Shown: positions 1 through 7,502 of the stretch, piece by piece
Layout: each line of letters begins with the position of its first letter
Position numbering within the stretch: position 1 is the stretch's first letter
From: Lachnospiraceae bacterium
GTDB lineage: Bacteria; Bacillota; Clostridia; Lachnospirales; Lachnospiraceae
Direction of reading: 5' to 3'
DNA length: 58,177 nt
Assembly (NCBI GenBank): GCA_011959925.1
Contig: BLMD01000346.1
Span: 1 to 58,177, forward strand
Made by a program: the position numbers and the translations under genes
The notes under the pieces: generated by a model
Told to the model about the DNA's origin: nothing
The model's input: the letters and a program-made list of their open reading frames with translations, nothing else
Databases searched by the model: none

Positions 1-72
1 TTATAAAATGATTTAAATGTGCAGCAGAGATTCTTAAGTTTATGATGTTGGGCTTTAGCCGGTAGTGGTTAA

Positions 73-684
73 GTTCATACGGGAATGCGTATCTCGGAAT
101 TCTGCGGGCTGACCCTTGCGGACATCGATTTAGAGAAAAATATCGTGAACATCGACCACCAGCTCCTACGGGATTCCAATTCCGTCAAGTATATCCAGAC
201 CACCAAGACAAATGCCGGAACGAGGGAACTTCCTATTAAAGAAGATGTGGCTGAATGCTTTCACAGGATTATTGAGGGCAGACCGAAAGTCGAGTTTGAA
301 AAGATGGTTGACGGATATGTCGGATTCCTCTGTATTGACGAGGATGGAGAGCCTTTGGTTGCCATGCATTGGGAACACCGATTTAGGCACATGGTCGGCA
401 GGTACAATAGCATTTTCAGATTACAGATGCCTGCCATCACACCCCATGTGTGCAGGCACACCTATTGCAGCAACCAGGCGAAGGCAGGAATGAGTCCGAA
501 GACCCTGCAATACCTGATGGGGCATAGCGACATAGGAGTGACGCTGAACACCTATACCCATCTGGGATTGGAGGATGCCGCCGAGGAAATGAAGAGGATG
601 GAGGCATTAGAGAAGGCAAGGATTGAGATGAACGGCGGGGAAAAGGAAAAGCCGATGAAACAAAATATGTTTAAGGTTGTATGA
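73..684 (+). pseudogene. Tyrosine recombinase/integrase, 5'-truncated remnant
   Basis: This is the catalytic C-terminal half of a tyrosine integrase of the kind carried by Tn916/Tn1549-like elements and related prophages. The catalytic set is visible: Arg in TGMRISE at the very start, a Lys-containing TKTNAGTR hairpin, HVCRHTY, LMGHSD and the nucleophile Tyr in TLNTYTHL. About 200 residues of arm-binding and core-binding domain are missing. The homologous reading (VHTGMRISEF) runs back only to an in-frame TAA at 70-72, and none of the three upstream frames gives a convincing integrase N-terminus. The first in-frame ATG is at 85. Expression as a functional recombinase is unlikely. It marks the island that follows as mobile-element-derived. 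Confidence 0.8.
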
Positions 685-699
685 TTGAGTTTTGAAAGG

Positions 700-725
700 C
701 GCTCTGCTCTGGCAGGGCGTTTTTC
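700..725 (+). terminator. Intrinsic terminator after integrase remnant
   Basis: The stem CGCTCTGC / GCAGGGCG (one G-U pair) closes a short loop and is followed directly by TTTTT. It lies 16 bp after the integrase stop and separates the remnant from the HTH gene. Confidence 0.75.
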
Positions 726-806
726 TTATGGGTGCATGTAAAAGAAACGGCTTGTATTTATCAACCGTTGGGTTTATAATTGAAATTGTGTTGATGGAGG
801 TGTATT

Positions 807-1037
807 GTGACATCATCAGATATGGTAAGAGAATTGTGTGAAAAAATGAATATCAGTCTTGCAGAATTATGCAGACGAATTGGACAAACTCCGCAGAATT
901 TTAATAAGAAGTTGAAACGTGGTACGGTTTCTTTTGATGAGATGATGGAGATTGCAGAGGCAGTTGGTGCGGGGTATGAGCAGGCGTTTATTCTGCCGGA
1001 TGGCAGTAAAATAAACATAGGAGGCAAGCAGGAATAA
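807..1037 (+). CDS. Small XRE-like helix-turn-helix protein
   Basis: A 76-aa protein matching a short lambda-repressor-like (XRE) HTH: the stretch SLAELCRRIGQTPQNFNKKLKRG reads as helix-turn-recognition helix, followed by a third and fourth helix (FDEMMEIAEAVG). The start is GTG, chosen because a GGAGG lies at 796-800 with 6-nt spacing and no better ATG fits. The stop codon overlaps the ATG of the Abi_C gene by one base, so the two are probably translationally coupled and this protein may regulate the downstream gene. Proteins of this size are common in integrated elements. The target operator was not identified. Confidence 0.75.
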   Translation: MTSSDMVRELCEKMNISLAELCRRIGQTPQNFNKKLKRGTVSFDEMMEIAEAVGAGYEQAFILPDGSKINIGGKQE

Positions 1038-1897
1038 TGTCTACGATGACAAGGCAAGAAGAAGGAACATTTCTGATGCTTTTCAACAGAAGCGGATATG
1101 TTTTGAATTTTTCGACGAATGATTTTGATGTATTTACGACAAATAGTATTGGAGAGGCTTTATGTGCAAAATATGGTCTTTCAAAAGGAAAATCTCTTGT
1201 TGCATATTTGAATAGTACATCTGAAGAAAACAGATTTAAATTGATCTCTGATTTATTCCATTATTATGAAGATAATATGGAGTATGAGTATAACAAAGAC
1301 TATGAATACGATCTTTATTGGGGCAGTAGTATTTCGAGATATGACGAAAGGTATGCCCGAATTTATGAAAAGTGTAAAGCTATCATGGATAGTTTGGAAG
1401 GTGGTTCTTCTGTTATTATAAAGACAGCTGATAATTTAAAAGGGAAATTTTCAAGTGAGTATATGTCTCAACAAATTGAATTGATGGTTTCCATGCAATC
1501 AACGAATCCGACAAATGCCATAGGAATGGCTAAGGAACTTATTGAAAGTTGCTGCAAAACGATTTTAGAAGATTTGGGTATTGCGTGGAGTAAAACAGAT
1601 GATGTTCCGCAACTTACAAACAAAACAATGGATGCTTTGAATTTGTTGCCAGCCAATGTACAGGAAACGGATCCGGGTGCAGATGCAGTAAAGGCTGTCT
1701 TGGGGAATTTAAGAGCTATACCGTCAAAGTTAGCCGAGATTAGGAATCCTTTTGGTAGTGGCCATGGGAAAAGTGCGTCATTTCAAGGCCTGGAGGAACG
1801 CCATGCTAAACTGGCAGTGGGGAGTAGCATCACTTTTGTTGATTTTATTTGGAGTACATATGAGAATCAAAAGAAAACAGGGACAAAGGTGATATAA
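1037..1897 (+). CDS. Abortive-infection (Abi_C-type) protein
   Basis: A 286-aa protein. The C-terminal ~130 residues match the abortive-infection C-terminal domain (Abi_C): a helical region beginning near AIGMAKELIESCCKTIL, an ALNLLP segment, and the family hallmark RNPFGSGHG at about residues 236-244, which occupies the place of the conserved RN-x-GxGHG motif. The first ~150 residues are not recognised and probably hold the specificity or toxic part. It is coupled to the upstream HTH gene (1-bp overlap). Its codon use is AT-rich compared with the housekeeping genes further right, as expected for an acquired gene. Abi_C proteins are associated with phage exclusion, but the mechanism is generally not known, so function beyond likely phage defence is inference. 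Confidence 0.7.
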   Translation: MSTMTRQEEGTFLMLFNRSGYVLNFSTNDFDVFTTNSIGEALCAKYGLSKGKSLVAYLNSTSEENRFKLISDLFHYYEDNMEYEYNKDYEYDLYWGSSISRYDERYARIYEKCKAIMDSLEGGSSVIIKTADNLKGKFSSEYMSQQIELMVSMQSTNPTNAIGMAKELIESCCKTILEDLGIAWSKTDDVPQLTNKTMDALNLLPANVQETDPGADAVKAVLGNLRAIPSKLAEIRNPFGSGHGKSASFQGLEERHAKLAVGSSITFVDFIWSTYENQKKTGTKVI

Positions 1898-2006
1898 CTT
1901 CTCCCATTTGGCAGCTACTGGTTTACCATGAGTATAGTGCGGCAACTGTATATTAGTTTGGTGAAGTTGGATAGGCACATCGGGAAGACATGAGGGAATG
2001 TGGTTA

Positions 2007-3053
2007 ATGGAGCGAATTAACGAAAAACAAATTCTAATAGCTTTTTTTGACATATTAGGGACATCGCGATTATTAAATACTGGAGAATTTCAAAAAGTTT
2101 ATGACTATTATTCGGATATGATTAAATTATGCAATGATAGTTATACCCCTATTGCTATCTGTAATCCTTTATTTGGCAAAAGAGAATTGTTTGGCGATTT
2201 GAATGAAGTAATAACTGATTTGGCTGATTTTAATACTCCATATCATATTATTAACTATGATTTAAGCCATGCGTTTTTTAGTGACACTTTTTTGCTCTGG
2301 ATAGAAATAGATTCCTTTTTAAACCCACTAATTGGTGGTTTCTTGGAGAAGTGTAGTACTGTTTTTTGTGAAGCATTAAAGAGAAAAATTCCTTTGAGAG
2401 GCACAATTTCTGTCGGAACATCTGTAATGGATGAAAAAAATCGCATTTTTCTTGGGAAACCTATAGCAGAAGCTGCGAAAGCAGAACCGCATCAAAGATG
2501 GTTGGGCATCACTATTGGCAAATCAGTTGTTGATTCAATTAATCGATTCCATTCAATGGATATGGAATATCTTTTGCCGTTTTCTAAACATTTGAAATAT
2601 GATTCAGATCCACTACTCAGTGATTTTGTGCTTGATTGGTTTACATATTGGAATAAAAATGAAGATGCAGATATTCAAGAAATACTTGAGTCTATGAATA
2701 CAGAAATAGCGTTCAATAGTTACTACAAAAATAGTCTTTTGTATATTATGGCTTCTAAACAACGATTTGCTATTTGGAATGAGTATATGATTTGTCAGGA
2801 TATTCAGAAACTTAAGAACCTATGTGAATTAGGTGAAAATATCAATGATAAACAAAAACGTCTTAGATGCCAAGGCATAAGATTATTATCCTCAGAAAAA
2901 ATAATGAAAGCTATTGAATATATAGTAAATAGAGAAAAAGCAATATGGTTTAACGAGAAGAATAAGGATACTTTGTTAATGTTCAATAATAAGTTTATTG
3001 AAATTAATGGAAGAAAGATGTCGATTGATCATTTGAAGTCTTTGTATGGATAA
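2007..3053 (+). CDS. Class III nucleotidyl-cyclase-like protein (possible defence signalling enzyme)
   Basis: A 348-aa soluble protein whose first ~165 residues have the layout of a class III adenylate/guanylate cyclase domain. A hydrophobic strand carries Asp (IAFFDILG, D15), a second strand has SDTFLLW (D93), then PLRGTISVG (R131) and FLGKPIAEAAKAE (about 148-160). Two metal-binding aspartates on neighbouring strands, an RG-x-I-x-x-G strand and a G-x-x-I-x-E-A helix are shared with stand-alone cyclases including the Pycsar PycC type. The C-terminal ~180 residues are helical and unrecognised. The ATG at 2007 is preferred over 1998 because GAGGG at 1992-1996 is correctly spaced only for 2007. 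It lies between an Abi_C gene and a DUF2971-like gene. Substrate (ATP, GTP, CTP or UTP) cannot be read from the sequence; a non-catalytic homologue is possible. Confidence 0.55.
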   Translation: MERINEKQILIAFFDILGTSRLLNTGEFQKVYDYYSDMIKLCNDSYTPIAICNPLFGKRELFGDLNEVITDLADFNTPYHIINYDLSHAFFSDTFLLWIEIDSFLNPLIGGFLEKCSTVFCEALKRKIPLRGTISVGTSVMDEKNRIFLGKPIAEAAKAEPHQRWLGITIGKSVVDSINRFHSMDMEYLLPFSKHLKYDSDPLLSDFVLDWFTYWNKNEDADIQEILESMNTEIAFNSYYKNSLLYIMASKQRFAIWNEYMICQDIQKLKNLCELGENINDKQKRLRCQGIRLLSSEKIMKAIEYIVNREKAIWFNEKNKDTLLMFNNKFIEINGRKMSIDHLKSLYG

Positions 3054-3144
3054 AATAATACGATAAGGTTTAGGAGAATCCTAACAAAAAAACCGGAAAT
3101 ATTGCTTGAGTTATCTAAAATGGAATTGATTGGAGGAGTTAAAA

Positions 3145-3945
3145 GTGTCAAACAGTGAGAAACCATATTACTTAGTAAAGTTTATTGATAAAAAATGGGC
3201 AGATAAGCTTATAGACGGCGAGGTGTTCATGCGAGCAATTGCTTGTTTTGGAGATATATCAAGAAGGTCGGCAGATTCTCAAAATGAGTTTCGCGGAGAT
3301 GTATTAGAAGGGATAAACTATTCGTTTGGCAATCAGGTCGGCTTAATTGATGTGCTGACCTATAGAGAGAAAATCTATTGTTTATATGCGTTGGAGTTTG
3401 ATGAAAAAACAGGATGTTTCATTAAACCAGATAATAAGATACTCGAATTTGGTGATACCGCAGTAATTATTCACAACACGAGAGAGTTTCTTCGTAGAAT
3501 TTGTTATGCTATGTTAGACCGTTTTGGAAATGATTTTTGGACCTCATTTCAGAGAATTGAATATGATGTTGACTTTTCTGTAGAGCAGCCATATGATGAG
3601 TTTTGTAAAGCATCTTCATATTCATATCAAAATGAATTTCGAATCGCACTTGATCTGGCGAAAGGAAGATTCAATCCTGAGCAATTAAAGGATGTTACTG
3701 ATTTTGCACGGTTGACATTTCCAGGAAAAATAGAGGAGGATACCAATCCAGACTCGCTTTCGGATTCGCTTACACTAAATATCGGCAATATTAGAGATAT
3801 TTGTATATCTGTTCCGACTTCCAATTTGCTAAACGATGATTTTGAGTTTCCAATTGGTTTAGAATCTCCTCGGATTATATTGCCAATGAGGATGCCGAGA
3901 GAACCAATGCCAACATTTTTTAAATTAGCCCAAAAACTACCATGA
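3145..3945 (+). CDS. DUF2971-like protein, possible effector of the cyclase
   Basis: A 266-aa protein with no signal peptide and no membrane segment. The N-terminus (PYYLVKFIDKKWADKLIDGEVFMR) and R50-GDVLEG, followed much later by a K-x-n-QNEFRIAL motif near residues 155-168, resemble the layout of DUF2971-like proteins: a short strand-rich start, an R/N-D-x-x-EG element and a late E-x-R motif. These are frequent in defence islands and have no established reaction. The start is GTG 3145, because GGAGGAG at 3132-3138 is spaced 6 nt from it; a TTG at 3130 lies inside that ribosome-binding site region. It follows the cyclase-like gene by 91 bp with no terminator between. I infer, without proof, that it may act together with it. 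Confidence 0.4.
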   Translation: MSNSEKPYYLVKFIDKKWADKLIDGEVFMRAIACFGDISRRSADSQNEFRGDVLEGINYSFGNQVGLIDVLTYREKIYCLYALEFDEKTGCFIKPDNKILEFGDTAVIIHNTREFLRRICYAMLDRFGNDFWTSFQRIEYDVDFSVEQPYDEFCKASSYSYQNEFRIALDLAKGRFNPEQLKDVTDFARLTFPGKIEEDTNPDSLSDSLTLNIGNIRDICISVPTSNLLNDDFEFPIGLESPRIILPMRMPREPMPTFFKLAQKLP

Positions 3946-4377
3946 TTAAGTAAAAATCGTTTGGGCTTAAAGCCGTTGATAAGTTCCAGAAAATAGGCAA
4001 AGAGAAATAACGCAAGTTTCATTTTCTCATGCCAACCTATTGTATTCAATATATTAAAAAATGAGGTATATAAGATTTTTTTGAATATAGAAAATTTACA
4101 CCGTGTTTATCGTTAAATTATGCACACCCCAAAATCGCCATGCACCTTTCTGGGGGTTCATCGTTATAAGATGCACACACTAAAGGGCAAAAACAGAGTA
4201 GTAATGCACCCCGCCATTCCTACTACGATTTTACTACTACACACGGCTATGATGTACCGACCTATGCCACGATATGCCAAATTGTGTGGATTTTGAAAGG
4301 AAAATCCCAAGCCTTAAAAACGCGGCATATCCTCGCAAAACACGGCATTTCACGGCATTTTCAGATAGGAGGATTTT
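3946..4377. other. 432-bp intergenic region at the island edge
   Basis: No credible gene lies here. The region contains four copies of ATGCAC (A at 4120, 4140, 4171 and 4204), an imperfect copy pair TCGTTAAATTATGCACACC / TCGTTATAAGATGCACACA, and interleaved GTAGTA/TACTAC motifs at 4198-4230. It then runs into the phosphatase leader, which carries a short duplication CACGGCATTT. It marks the change from the AT-rich island to the more GC-balanced core and may be the decayed end of a mobile element. Confidence 0.6.
4111..4230. repeat. Cluster of ATGCAC direct repeats, possible transposon-end remnant
   Basis: Four direct ATGCAC(M)C units occur with spacings of 20, 31 and 33 bp. Two sit in a longer imperfect repeat beginning TCGTTA (4110-4128 and 4161-4179). 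Sequences of this kind, with several direct repeats of about 20 bp near a terminus, are typical of IS21-family element ends. No transposase gene is present, so the assignment is tentative. Confidence 0.35.
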
Positions 4378-4842
4378 ATGATTAGAATACTTTTCGTCTG
4401 CCACGGCAATATCTGCCGCAGCACCATGTGCGAAAGCGTTATGACGCATCTCGTCAGCCAGAAAAATTTAAGTGAAAAAATCCACATCGCATCCGCCGCC
4501 ACGCACAACGACGAAATCGGCAATCCGCCGCATTATGGAACGGCTAGAAAATTAAAACAGGCCGGTATTCCGCTGGTTCCCCACCGTGCCGTTCGCATGA
4601 CAAAAGAGGATTATGCTAGATATGACTATCTGATCGGGATGGATTCCGCTAATATCCGGAATATGACAAGAATCACAAACGGCGATCCGCAGGGGAAAAT
4701 CTGCAAGCTTCTTACATTTGCAAATTCTTCCCGCGATATCGCGGATCCTTGGTACACCGGAAATTTCGATGAAACGTATGCGGACGTTATGGAAGGCTGT
4801 ACGGCGCTGTTAAGACACATAGAAAGAGCCATGAGTCGTTGA
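4378..4842 (+). CDS. Low-molecular-weight protein-tyrosine phosphatase
   Basis: A 154-aa cytoplasmic phosphatase. The P-loop signature C-x5-R-S is at residues 8-15 (CHGNICRS), with the nucleophile Cys8 and the phosphate-binding Arg14. The general-acid motif DPWYTG lies about three quarters of the way along. The length is normal for LMW-PTP. The start is supported by AGGAGG ending 7 nt before the ATG. It removes phosphate from phosphotyrosine or phosphoarginine-type substrates; the true substrate cannot be told. It is 15 bp upstream of the nucleosidase-like gene, so it probably heads a four-gene operon with that gene, the SPL-like protein and the SDR. Confidence 0.9.
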   Translation: MIRILFVCHGNICRSTMCESVMTHLVSQKNLSEKIHIASAATHNDEIGNPPHYGTARKLKQAGIPLVPHRAVRMTKEDYARYDYLIGMDSANIRNMTRITNGDPQGKICKLLTFANSSRDIADPWYTGNFDETYADVMEGCTALLRHIERAMSR

Positions 4843-4857
4843 TTTTGAGGAATTGTC

Positions 4858-5703
4858 ATGTTATATCTTATTACCGCAATGTACGCCGAAGCACAGCCGC
4901 TGATACGGCAGTATCAACTGAAAAAAGAAAATGCGCAGATGCATTTTCAGGTGTTTTCCAACGAATCGCAATGCGTGCGTCTGATCATTACCGGAACTGG
5001 AATGATTGCAGCGGCGGCGGCAGTTGGTTTTCTCTGTACGGCATATCCGCCCGGGGAGTATGATTTTCTGGTGAATATCGGAATTTGCGCGGGAGCTCCT
5101 ATGCGGGACGGACTTTTTTTGTGCAGCAAAATTACAGAAATGACAACCGGAAAAACATTTTATCCGGATCTTTTGTATCGCCATTCTCTTTTAGAAGCTT
5201 CGATTTTTACAAGTGCAGAACCGTTGCGTCAGGAGGATCTCACAGAGTCACACAAAACGATGCTCTATGACATGGAAGCATCTGCCGTTTATCAAGCCGG
5301 CAGTTACTGGTTCGGACCGCATCAGATGTGTTTTTTAAAAACCATATCCGATTCGGGCGAGAGCAGAGATATCATGCCGATGCAGGTACAAATTCGGATG
5401 CAGGATGAAATGGATGCCATTGTACTGTTTCTCGATCGGTTACATGCAGCCGGGGCGAAGATGCAGACGAAGAATCACGGTCTTTTAAAATCTGCCGATG
5501 AAATCGCAGAGCGGCTCTGTAGAGACCTTTGCTGCTCTTGTGTGATGGCAGCGTCCGTTCGCCAGTATATTCGTTACGGAATGCTTTCCGGCACGTATGA
5601 TCCGAATGTGATACAAAGCATGTATGAAGAACAAAAGCTTCCGTGCCGAAACAAAAGAGAGGGGAAACATTGTTTTGAAGAACTTAAAAAAAGACTGTTA
5701 TAA
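4858..5703 (+). CDS. Nucleoside phosphorylase/nucleosidase-like protein
   Basis: A 281-aa protein. Residues 1-200 follow the purine-nucleoside phosphorylase / MTA-SAH nucleosidase fold: an N-terminal strand LYLITAMYAEAQPL, the glycine-rich TGTGMIAAAAAVGFL, LVNIGICAGAP, and the diagnostic DMEASAVYQAG helix with Glu and Asp for ribose and base contact. The last ~80 residues, including a CCSCVMAAS cysteine cluster, lie outside the fold and are not recognised. GAGGAA before the ATG supports the start. Its 3' end overlaps the start of the SPL-like gene, implying translational coupling. A nucleobase- or nucleoside-releasing role next to a DNA-photoproduct-type radical enzyme suggests a shared repair or salvage job, but this is inference. 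Confidence 0.75.
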   Translation: MLYLITAMYAEAQPLIRQYQLKKENAQMHFQVFSNESQCVRLIITGTGMIAAAAAVGFLCTAYPPGEYDFLVNIGICAGAPMRDGLFLCSKITEMTTGKTFYPDLLYRHSLLEASIFTSAEPLRQEDLTESHKTMLYDMEASAVYQAGSYWFGPHQMCFLKTISDSGESRDIMPMQVQIRMQDEMDAIVLFLDRLHAAGAKMQTKNHGLLKSADEIAERLCRDLCCSCVMAASVRQYIRYGMLSGTYDPNVIQSMYEEQKLPCRNKREGKHCFEELKKRLL

Positions 5704-6712
5704 TTCTTTTTGCTCTCATATCTATGTTGAAACAAAAGCATTTGCATATCCCAGAACAAAGCAGATCTTATCGCATTTTCCGCATGCTGAAATCATTGAA
5801 ATTCATCACTATAAAGATGTATTCTGCCGCAGGAAGCAGAATTTTGAATTGCAGCATACGGCGCAGAATATAATACTTGCGGTAAAATCCGGTACGCTTA
5901 TCTATCCCGGCGCGCCGGTCTGCCAGAATTTCGGCAATGACAATTTCTATTATACTTCCTGTATCATGAACTGTATTTACAATTGTGAATACTGTTATTT
6001 AAAAGGGATGTATCCGTCCGGGATGCTTGTGGTATTTGTCAATTTAGAGGATATTTTGGATGAAACCAGAGCGTTGCTGCGCAGGCATCCCGTGTATCTT
6101 TGCGTATCCTATGATACGGATTTGGCGGCGCTTGATTCTGTGACCGGATATATAAAGGAATGGATTTGTTTTGTGCAGGAGAGGAACGATGTAACGATAG
6201 AAATCCGCACAAAATGTGCAAATCTTCCGTTTGAGAGCTGGGAGCCTTTGAAACGGGCGGTTTTTGCGTTTACCCTGTCTCCGCAGGCAGTAATCGATGC
6301 CTGTGAGCATGGAACCGCATCTTTGCCGCAGCGGATTTCCTGTGCAGCCAAAGCCATTGAACTGGGATTTAGCGTTCGTTTGTGTTTTGATCCAATGCTG
6401 TACTGCAGGAATTGGAAGATGCAGTACGATGAAATGCTGCAGTCCGTATTTTCAGAAATCGATGCGCATAAGATCCTGGATATCAGCGTAGGGACATTTC
6501 GGGTATCTCAGGATTATCTGAAAAAAATGCGGAAACAGCAGCCGTATTCCGCAGTCGTGCAGTTTCCGTATGAAAATACGGGCGGTGTATATCGGTATCC
6601 GGGAGGATTGGAGGAGGAAATGGAGCGGTTTCTGACAGATCGGTTACACGCCTATGTACCCGCGGAGCGCATATTTTTATGGAAAGAAAAAGAAGAGGTG
6701 GAGCATGTCTAA
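5675..6712 (+). CDS. Spore-photoproduct-lyase-family radical SAM protein
   Basis: A 345-aa protein of the SPL family. After an N-terminal strand-helix region (HIYVETKAFAYPRTKQIL, then HHYKDVFCR), the radical SAM cluster motif CIYNCEYCYL (C-x3-C-x2-C) binds a [4Fe-4S] cluster. Downstream are the TIM-barrel strands ending in FRFSQ-like TFRVSQDYLKKM. SPL enzymes reverse 5-thyminyl-5,6-dihydrothymine in germinating spores. Paralogues exist with unknown substrates, so true SPL activity is likely but not certain. The start is taken as TTG 5675, about 10 nt after GAGAGGGG; an ATG at 5624 is possible but would overlap the upstream gene by 80 bp. It overlaps the SDR start by 8 bp. Confidence 0.8.
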   Translation: MKNLKKDCYNSFCSHIYVETKAFAYPRTKQILSHFPHAEIIEIHHYKDVFCRRKQNFELQHTAQNIILAVKSGTLIYPGAPVCQNFGNDNFYYTSCIMNCIYNCEYCYLKGMYPSGMLVVFVNLEDILDETRALLRRHPVYLCVSYDTDLAALDSVTGYIKEWICFVQERNDVTIEIRTKCANLPFESWEPLKRAVFAFTLSPQAVIDACEHGTASLPQRISCAAKAIELGFSVRLCFDPMLYCRNWKMQYDEMLQSVFSEIDAHKILDISVGTFRVSQDYLKKMRKQQPYSAVVQFPYENTGGVYRYPGGLEEEMERFLTDRLHAYVPAERIFLWKEKEEVEHV

Positions 6713-7397
6713 ATCGGCAATCGTAACGGGAGCGTCCGCAGGAATCGGATCCGAAATCAGCAAGGCGCTTTGCGGTCTCGGATTTGAAGTGTTTGGAATC
6801 GGCAGAGAGTTTAAGGAACCGGCAGAGGGGCAGATGTTTCACCCCATTGTCTGCGATCTTCTGGATACGCAGCGGCTGCTACAGAACATAAAAGACATTG
6901 CGGCGCGGGGAGATGTTTCCGTTTTGGTCAACAATGCCGGAGTCGCCTATTATGGACTGCATGAAGAGTTGAATCCAAAAAAAATACAGCAGATGGTTCG
7001 GATCAATCTGGAAGTTCCTATGATTTTGACGCAGCAGCTGTTGCGGTATCTAAAGGCGAACCGGGGGTTTGTGATCAATATTTCATCGGTTACGGCGCAG
7101 TCGTCCAGTCCCCACGGCTGTGCCTATGGAGCGACAAAGGCAGGTCTTGCCGGATTTTCCCGCAGTCTGTTTGACGAGGCGAGAAAATATGGGGTAAAGG
7201 TGGTAACGATTTATCCGGATATGACAAAGACAGATCTTTACCGGAACGCGGATTTTACGGTGGGAGAGGAAGAGGCTTCTTATCTTCTGCCAAAAGAAAT
7301 CGCAGACGCGGTTTCATTTATTTTAAAACAGAGAGAGGGGGCAGTTGTTTCGGAGATTACCGTAAAACCGCAGATTCACCGCATCAAAAGAAAATAA
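6705..7397 (+). CDS. Short-chain dehydrogenase/reductase
   Basis: A 230-aa classical SDR. It shows the Rossmann nucleotide motif TGASAGIGSE near the N-terminus, VNNAGVAYYG for the central strand, a Ser in ISSVTAQSS, and the catalytic Y-x3-K in YGATKAG. The ATG at 6705 is preferred to an upstream in-frame ATG at 6654 because it places the TGxxxGIG motif in the normal position and has AGAGGTGG just before it. It overlaps the SPL-like gene by 8 bp. The substrate is unknown; many SDRs of this size act on sugars, steroids or acyl ketones. It is the last gene of this operon and is followed by two hairpins. Confidence 0.85.
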   Translation: MSKSAIVTGASAGIGSEISKALCGLGFEVFGIGREFKEPAEGQMFHPIVCDLLDTQRLLQNIKDIAARGDVSVLVNNAGVAYYGLHEELNPKKIQQMVRINLEVPMILTQQLLRYLKANRGFVINISSVTAQSSSPHGCAYGATKAGLAGFSRSLFDEARKYGVKVVTIYPDMTKTDLYRNADFTVGEEEASYLLPKEIADAVSFILKQREGAVVSEITVKPQIHRIKRK

Positions 7398-7406
7398 GAA
7401 AGAAAA

Positions 7407-7442
7407 AATCCGGTTTCTGGCAGCGCGCCTGGGAACCGGATT
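7407..7442. terminator. Hairpin, terminator for the minus-strand fprA
   Basis: AATCCGGTTTC pairs with GGAACCGGATT across a 14-nt loop. Read on the minus strand it ends in a run of T, so it should terminate fprA transcripts; on the plus strand the T-tract is weak. Confidence 0.7.
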
Positions 7443-7448
7443 CTTTGA

Positions 7449-7484
7449 CCGGCACTGTGAACGCAGTGCCGGATATTGTTTTTT
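7449..7484 (+). terminator. Intrinsic terminator after the SDR gene
   Basis: A perfect 9-bp stem CCGGCACTG / CAGTGCCGG (7449-7457 and 7464-7472) with a 6-nt loop is followed by ATATTG and a T6 run. It terminates the phosphatase-nucleosidase-SPL-SDR unit. Confidence 0.75.
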
Positions 7485-7502
7485 AGTGTACTGCCGATCG
7501 GC

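Noticed and set aside
3627-4049. Minus-strand ORF of 140 aa across the DUF2971-like gene end
   Set aside because: It overlaps a better supported gene, has no RBS, and its Ser/Glu-rich low-complexity stretch is the shadow of the other strand.
6483-6842. Minus-strand ORF of 119 aa across SPL and SDR
   Set aside because: It has arginine/histidine-rich shadow composition, no RBS, and overlaps two well-supported genes.
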